32,146 nt of DNA from JBAXLO01 sp037134755 (GTDB lineage Bacteria; Bacteroidota; Bacteroidia; Bacteroidales; JACABE01), in contig JBAXLO010000025.1 in assembly GCA_037134755.1 (NCBI GenBank), forward strand, positions 1-32,146, in the 5' to 3' direction. The notes below the pieces were generated by a model, which ran no database searches, was not told the DNA's origin, and saw only the letters and a list, made by a program, of their open reading frames with translations. The position numbers and the translations under genes are program-made. Shown here piece by piece: positions 30,224 through 32,146 of the stretch (position 1 is its first letter; each line of letters opens with the position of its first letter).

Positions 30224-31171
30224 ATGAAATGGCACGATAGAGCAAAAGAATTAAAATTTAATAAAGGGAAAAGCTGGACGGAAACATCTTCGATTATCCA
30301 GGACGAGTTCTTCCCAAATGAAAATAGACAAAAGATACACGAAAGAGTCAGAGGATATTTAAGAACGCAATCCGAGTACGAAAGCGAAACAGATGCTTAC
30401 CTTGAAATCCCTGAACCACAGATTATAAAGAACAAGTGGACAGGCGATAAGATACTTCGCTTTGGACTAATGGGCGATACTCAAATCAATTCTAAATATG
30501 TTCAACTCACACATCTTCACAACTTCTACGATATATGCCAACACGAAGGACTTGAAAAAGTCTATCATACTGGCGATATGGACGAAGGCGAAGAAATGAG
30601 AATGGGGCATAAATACGAATGCTACACACAAGGAGTAGATGACCACATTGACGAGATAGTCAAAGTCTACCCACAGAGAAAAGGAATTGTAACAGAATTT
30701 ATTACTGGAAATCATGATCATAGCATTTACAAACGAGCTGGATTCGACATAGGCCCAGTAATAGCACAAAGAAGAAAAGACATGACCTATTTGGGAATGA
30801 GCAATGCAATCATAATGCTAACTCCTAAATGCTCACTAGAGTTAAGACATCCAATAGATGGCACAGCCTATGCGTTATCTTATAAGCTACAAAAGATGAT
30901 TGAAGCAATGAGTGGTGGAGAGAAACCCAACATACTTGCAGTAGGACACTATCACAAAGCCGAAACCTTCCCATACAGGAACGTTCAAGCAGTACAGACA
31001 GGTTGCTTTCAAGGACAGACTCCTTTCACTAGAGGCAAGGGAATCTCAATCCAATTAGGTGGTTACATCATTGAAGTCAATGTTGACGAAGAAGGAACAA
31101 TCACAAGATTCAAGAGTGAGTTTATTCCTTATTACAAATCAATCAAAGACGATTACAAGAACTTTATCTAA
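30224..31171 (+). CDS. Metallophosphoesterase with N-terminal HTH
   Basis: 315 residues. Residues about 1-50 look like an HTH (ELKFNKGKSWTETSSIIQDE, NRQKIHERVRGYL). The rest is a calcineurin-like phosphoesterase with all the metal motifs: GD at 84-85, GD at 117-118, GNHDH at 162-166 and GHYH at 241-244. Such phage enzymes may act as nucleases or phosphodiesterases. It follows two terminators and begins the stretch leading to the tRNA and terminase. The HTH suggests binding to DNA. Substrate unknown. Confidence 0.85.
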   Translation: MKWHDRAKELKFNKGKSWTETSSIIQDEFFPNENRQKIHERVRGYLRTQSEYESETDAYLEIPEPQIIKNKWTGDKILRFGLMGDTQINSKYVQLTHLHNFYDICQHEGLEKVYHTGDMDEGEEMRMGHKYECYTQGVDDHIDEIVKVYPQRKGIVTEFITGNHDHSIYKRAGFDIGPVIAQRRKDMTYLGMSNAIIMLTPKCSLELRHPIDGTAYALSYKLQKMIEAMSGGEKPNILAVGHYHKAETFPYRNVQAVQTGCFQGQTPFTRGKGISIQLGGYIIEVNVDEEGTITRFKSEFIPYYKSIKDDYKNFI

Positions 31172-31177
31172 CAGTAC

Positions 31178-31245
31178 AAGGGGTTAGCACAAGCCACAGA
31201 CCAGAATTAAGGCATTGAGCCAATTATCTGTGCATCTAATCCCTT
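31178..31245 (+). ncRNA. Long imperfect hairpin, possible structured RNA
   Basis: AAGGGGTTAG (31178-31187) pairs with CTAATCCCTT (31236-31245) over 10 bp with one G-T pair. Inside, CACAGA (31195-31200) pairs with TCTGTG (31227-31232), and GGC with GCC at 31211-31213/31219-31221. No T tract follows, so it is not a standard terminator. It begins six bases after the phosphoesterase stop. Whether it is an RNA element or a DNA site is not known. Confidence 0.45.
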
Positions 31246-31302
31246 TACTATATAACAATGACATCAGGTGAACCCTACCGATAAGTGGGAACTGTAAAAT
31301 TC

Positions 31303-31477
31303 ATAAGCATAGTGGCGGAATAGACTACATCAAACGATGAGGGTAAAGCGTGACCGTACCAGTACGAAAATCGCGCATAGTAAACGCTATCTTCGGAGAG
31401 GGCATTGCGTGAGAAATTTGCAACATCAAGACCGCATATCAGACCCATATAAGGTGCAAATCCTTATCTATGCTTAT
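31303..31477 (+). ncRNA. Candidate structured RNA with a tRNA-like end
   Basis: ATAAGCATAG (31303-31312) is an exact complement of CTATGCTTAT (31468-31477), a 10-bp closing stem around about 155 bases. Directly inside its 3' arm is a T-arm-like hairpin, ATAAGG/CCTTAT with a TGCAAAT loop (31449-31467). Directly inside its 5' arm is TGGCGGAATAGAC, which recalls the D-arm start of a Leu-type tRNA. Further possible pairs are CATC/GATG at 31328-31339, AGCGT/ACGCT at 31348-31352/31384-31388 and GGGT/ACCC. No standard tRNA fold fits the full length. It could be a decayed or interrupted tRNA, or a different RNA. Six bases separate it from the true tRNA. Confidence 0.45.
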
Positions 31478-31482
31478 AACAA

Positions 31483-31556
31483 CGCAAGGTAGTGTAACGG
31501 TAACATAACGGCCTCATAAGCCCTTGATTCGAGTTCGACTCTCGACTTTGCAACCA
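31483..31556 (+). tRNA. tRNA with CAT anticodon (Met, fMet or Ile2 type)
   Basis: All four arms fold: acceptor CGCAAGG/CTTTGCA, D-stem GTGT/ACAT, anticodon stem ACGGC/GCCCT with loop CTCATAA (anticodon 31515-31517), variable TGAT, T-stem TCGAG/CTCGA with loop TTCGACT, discriminator A and encoded CCA. The first acceptor pair is C-A, a mismatch that is typical of bacterial initiator tRNA, while the D-stem 11-24 pair is T-A as in elongators. One anticodon stem pair (28-42) is C-C. Identity is therefore open; with lysidine it would read AUA, a codon that this phage uses often. Confidence 0.88.
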
Positions 31557-31569
31557 ATGAGGTAACACA

Positions 31570-31680
31570 ATGGCAAGGAAGCTAACAGAAGCACAACAGA
31601 AGAAATTAGATGATAAGGACAAGAAAGAAAGACCGTTAGCGTATCAGTTCCGACCGTGTCCAAAGCCAGCTAAGAAATAA
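31570..31680 (+). CDS. 36-residue basic protein, unknown
   Basis: ATG 31570 has TGAGG upstream, starting 14 bases after the tRNA CCA. The product is very rich in Lys (ARKLTEAQQKKLDDKDKKER) and ends in an aromatic-Pro segment (YQFRPCPKPAKK). It is likely a real small protein of the late leader region. Function unknown. Confidence 0.55.
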   Translation: MARKLTEAQQKKLDDKDKKERPLAYQFRPCPKPAKK

Positions 31681-31687
31681 ATAAAAA

Positions 31688-31744
31688 ATATGGGATAGGG
31701 TATGCAGCCCGATAAGAGCGAAACTCCATCGCATCTTCCCATAT
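31688..31744 (+). ncRNA. Compact three-way junction RNA, pseudoknot-capable
   Basis: A perfect 8-bp outer stem ATATGGGA/TCCCATAT (31688-31695/31737-31744) encloses two hairpins: GGGT-ATGCA-GCCC at about 31698-31710, and GAT-AA-GAG-CGAAA-CTC-C-ATC at about 31711-31730. The first loop, ATGC (31702-31705), can pair with GCAT (31731-31734), which would form a pseudoknot. It lies 29 bases before the HNH start codon. It may be a leader control element for the HNH-terminase genes or a ribozyme-like RNA. I did not match it to a known class. Confidence 0.5.
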
Positions 31745-31773
31745 CAATAATGGAGATCGTAAGGAGATACGAA

Positions 31774-32146
31774 ATGTCAAATAGAATTGATTTAACAGGC
31801 AATAAGTACGGAAGATTAGAAGTTTTAAGACCATATCAAACAAATGCAGAAGGAAGGTTATACTACACTTGTAAATGTGAATGTGAAAACGAAACTAATG
31901 TAAGAGCTGATCTCTTAAAAAGAGGGACTACGAAAAGTTGCGGTTGTTTAAAAAAAGAAGCAGAGGCGCTTTCTGCAGTAACACATGGCTTAACATACAC
32001 TAATGGTAAATTAAATAGACTCTACAGGATATGGCAAAATATGAAAAAGAGATGCCAGAATACCAATGACCCAAATTACAAATACTACGGTGGAAGAGGT
32101 ATATCTGTTTGCGAAGAATGGAAAGCAGATTATATAAATTTTCACA
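31774..32146 (+). CDS. HNH-AP2 homing-type endonuclease, 5' part (continues at 1)
   Basis: This part encodes residues 1-106 up to 32091, then re-enters the terminal repeat. The start ATG 31774 has AAGGAG upstream. Residues 6-60 are a zinc-finger-like N-terminal domain: DLTGNKYGRLEVL, then Cys33, Cys35 and Cys37 and the CGCL pair (Cys56, Cys58) after a KRGTTKS segment. This domain commonly precedes the HNH core in phage proteins of this type. Residues about 80-106 (LYRIWQNMKKRCQNTNDPNY, then KYYG) lead into the HNH core at position 1. The full protein is 221 residues. Confidence 0.85.
   Translation, partial: MSNRIDLTGNKYGRLEVLRPYQTNAEGRLYYTCKCECENETNVRADLLKRGTTKSCGCLKKEAEALSAVTHGLTYTNGKLNRLYRIWQNMKKRCQNTNDPNYKYYGGRGISVCEEWKADYINFH
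32092..32146. repeat. Terminal direct repeat, right copy
   Basis: Identical to bases 1-55; see the left copy. It should be removed once when the genome is represented as a circle. Confidence 0.9.

Noticed and set aside
31303..31477. Group I intron, tmRNA or phi29-type packaging RNA
   Set aside because: No clear paired P7 strands (AGACTA has no matching TAGTCT), no tmRNA tag frame ending in Ala-Ala, and phi29-type pRNA goes with a different ATPase and no TerS/TerL pair; the similar length of about 174 is not evidence.

Overview
The window looks like one complete temperate bacteriophage genome. Bases 1-55 are repeated exactly at 32092-32146, and one HNH gene reads in frame across that joint, so the molecule is best read as a circle of about 32,091 bp opened inside that gene. 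A 55-base identical overlap is what a k-mer assembler leaves on a circular or terminally redundant genome. The host is probably a low-GC Firmicute, most likely a Clostridium-like anaerobe. The evidence is AT-rich DNA, strong AGGAGG-type ribosome sites, a phi-LC3-type holin, an XhlA-like protein, a DnaD-like replisome organizer, a G39P-type helicase loader, and a secreted protein with a copper-amine-oxidase-like stalk domain. The host call is inference.

Layout. 31483-31680: a CAT-anticodon tRNA and a 36-residue ORF, preceded by a 311-bp structured non-coding stretch. 31774 across the joint to 348: AP2-type HNH endonuclease. 354-4202: small and large terminase and portal. 4204-6953: a collagen-like protein, three fibre or decoration proteins and a zinc ribbon protein. 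7006-9577: scaffold, major capsid protein and two decoration-like proteins. 9587-13313: neck and short-tail proteins and a receptor-binding fibre. 13349-14074: a secreted serine protease with its own promoter and terminator. 14135-19237: two internal (ejection) proteins. 19267-20386: amidase and two holin-like proteins. 20423-21094: non-coding, with the layout of an attP. 21095-22832, minus strand: integrase, a small ORF with a (GA)n tract, and a repressor. 22833-23036: divergent promoters with repeated operators. 23037-30110: early operon with Cro-like protein, recombination (Rad52-like annealase, HNH, NinB-like, RusA, SSB), replication (organizer, helicase loader), nucleotide-pool enzymes and a sigma-like regulator. 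30224-31171: metallophosphoesterase.

No tape-measure, tail-tube, tail-terminator or sheath gene is visible. The neck, nozzle and ejection proteins point to a podovirus-type short tail. The combination is a P22/T7-style short-tailed virion with a Firmicutes siphophage-style lysogeny and replication module.

How it works together (inference): the repressor binds the CAAGTGCA-type sites between the divergent promoters to hold lysogeny, and the integrase acts on the attP at 20845-21096. On induction the early operon runs rightward, replication probably starts at iterons inside the organizer gene, and the sigma-like protein at 30110 turns on the late genes across the joint. The parts most worth a second look are the structured RNA segments at 31178-31477 and 31688-31744, the apparently leaderless protease moron, the dinucleotide repeat in the lysogeny operon, and the attP architecture.
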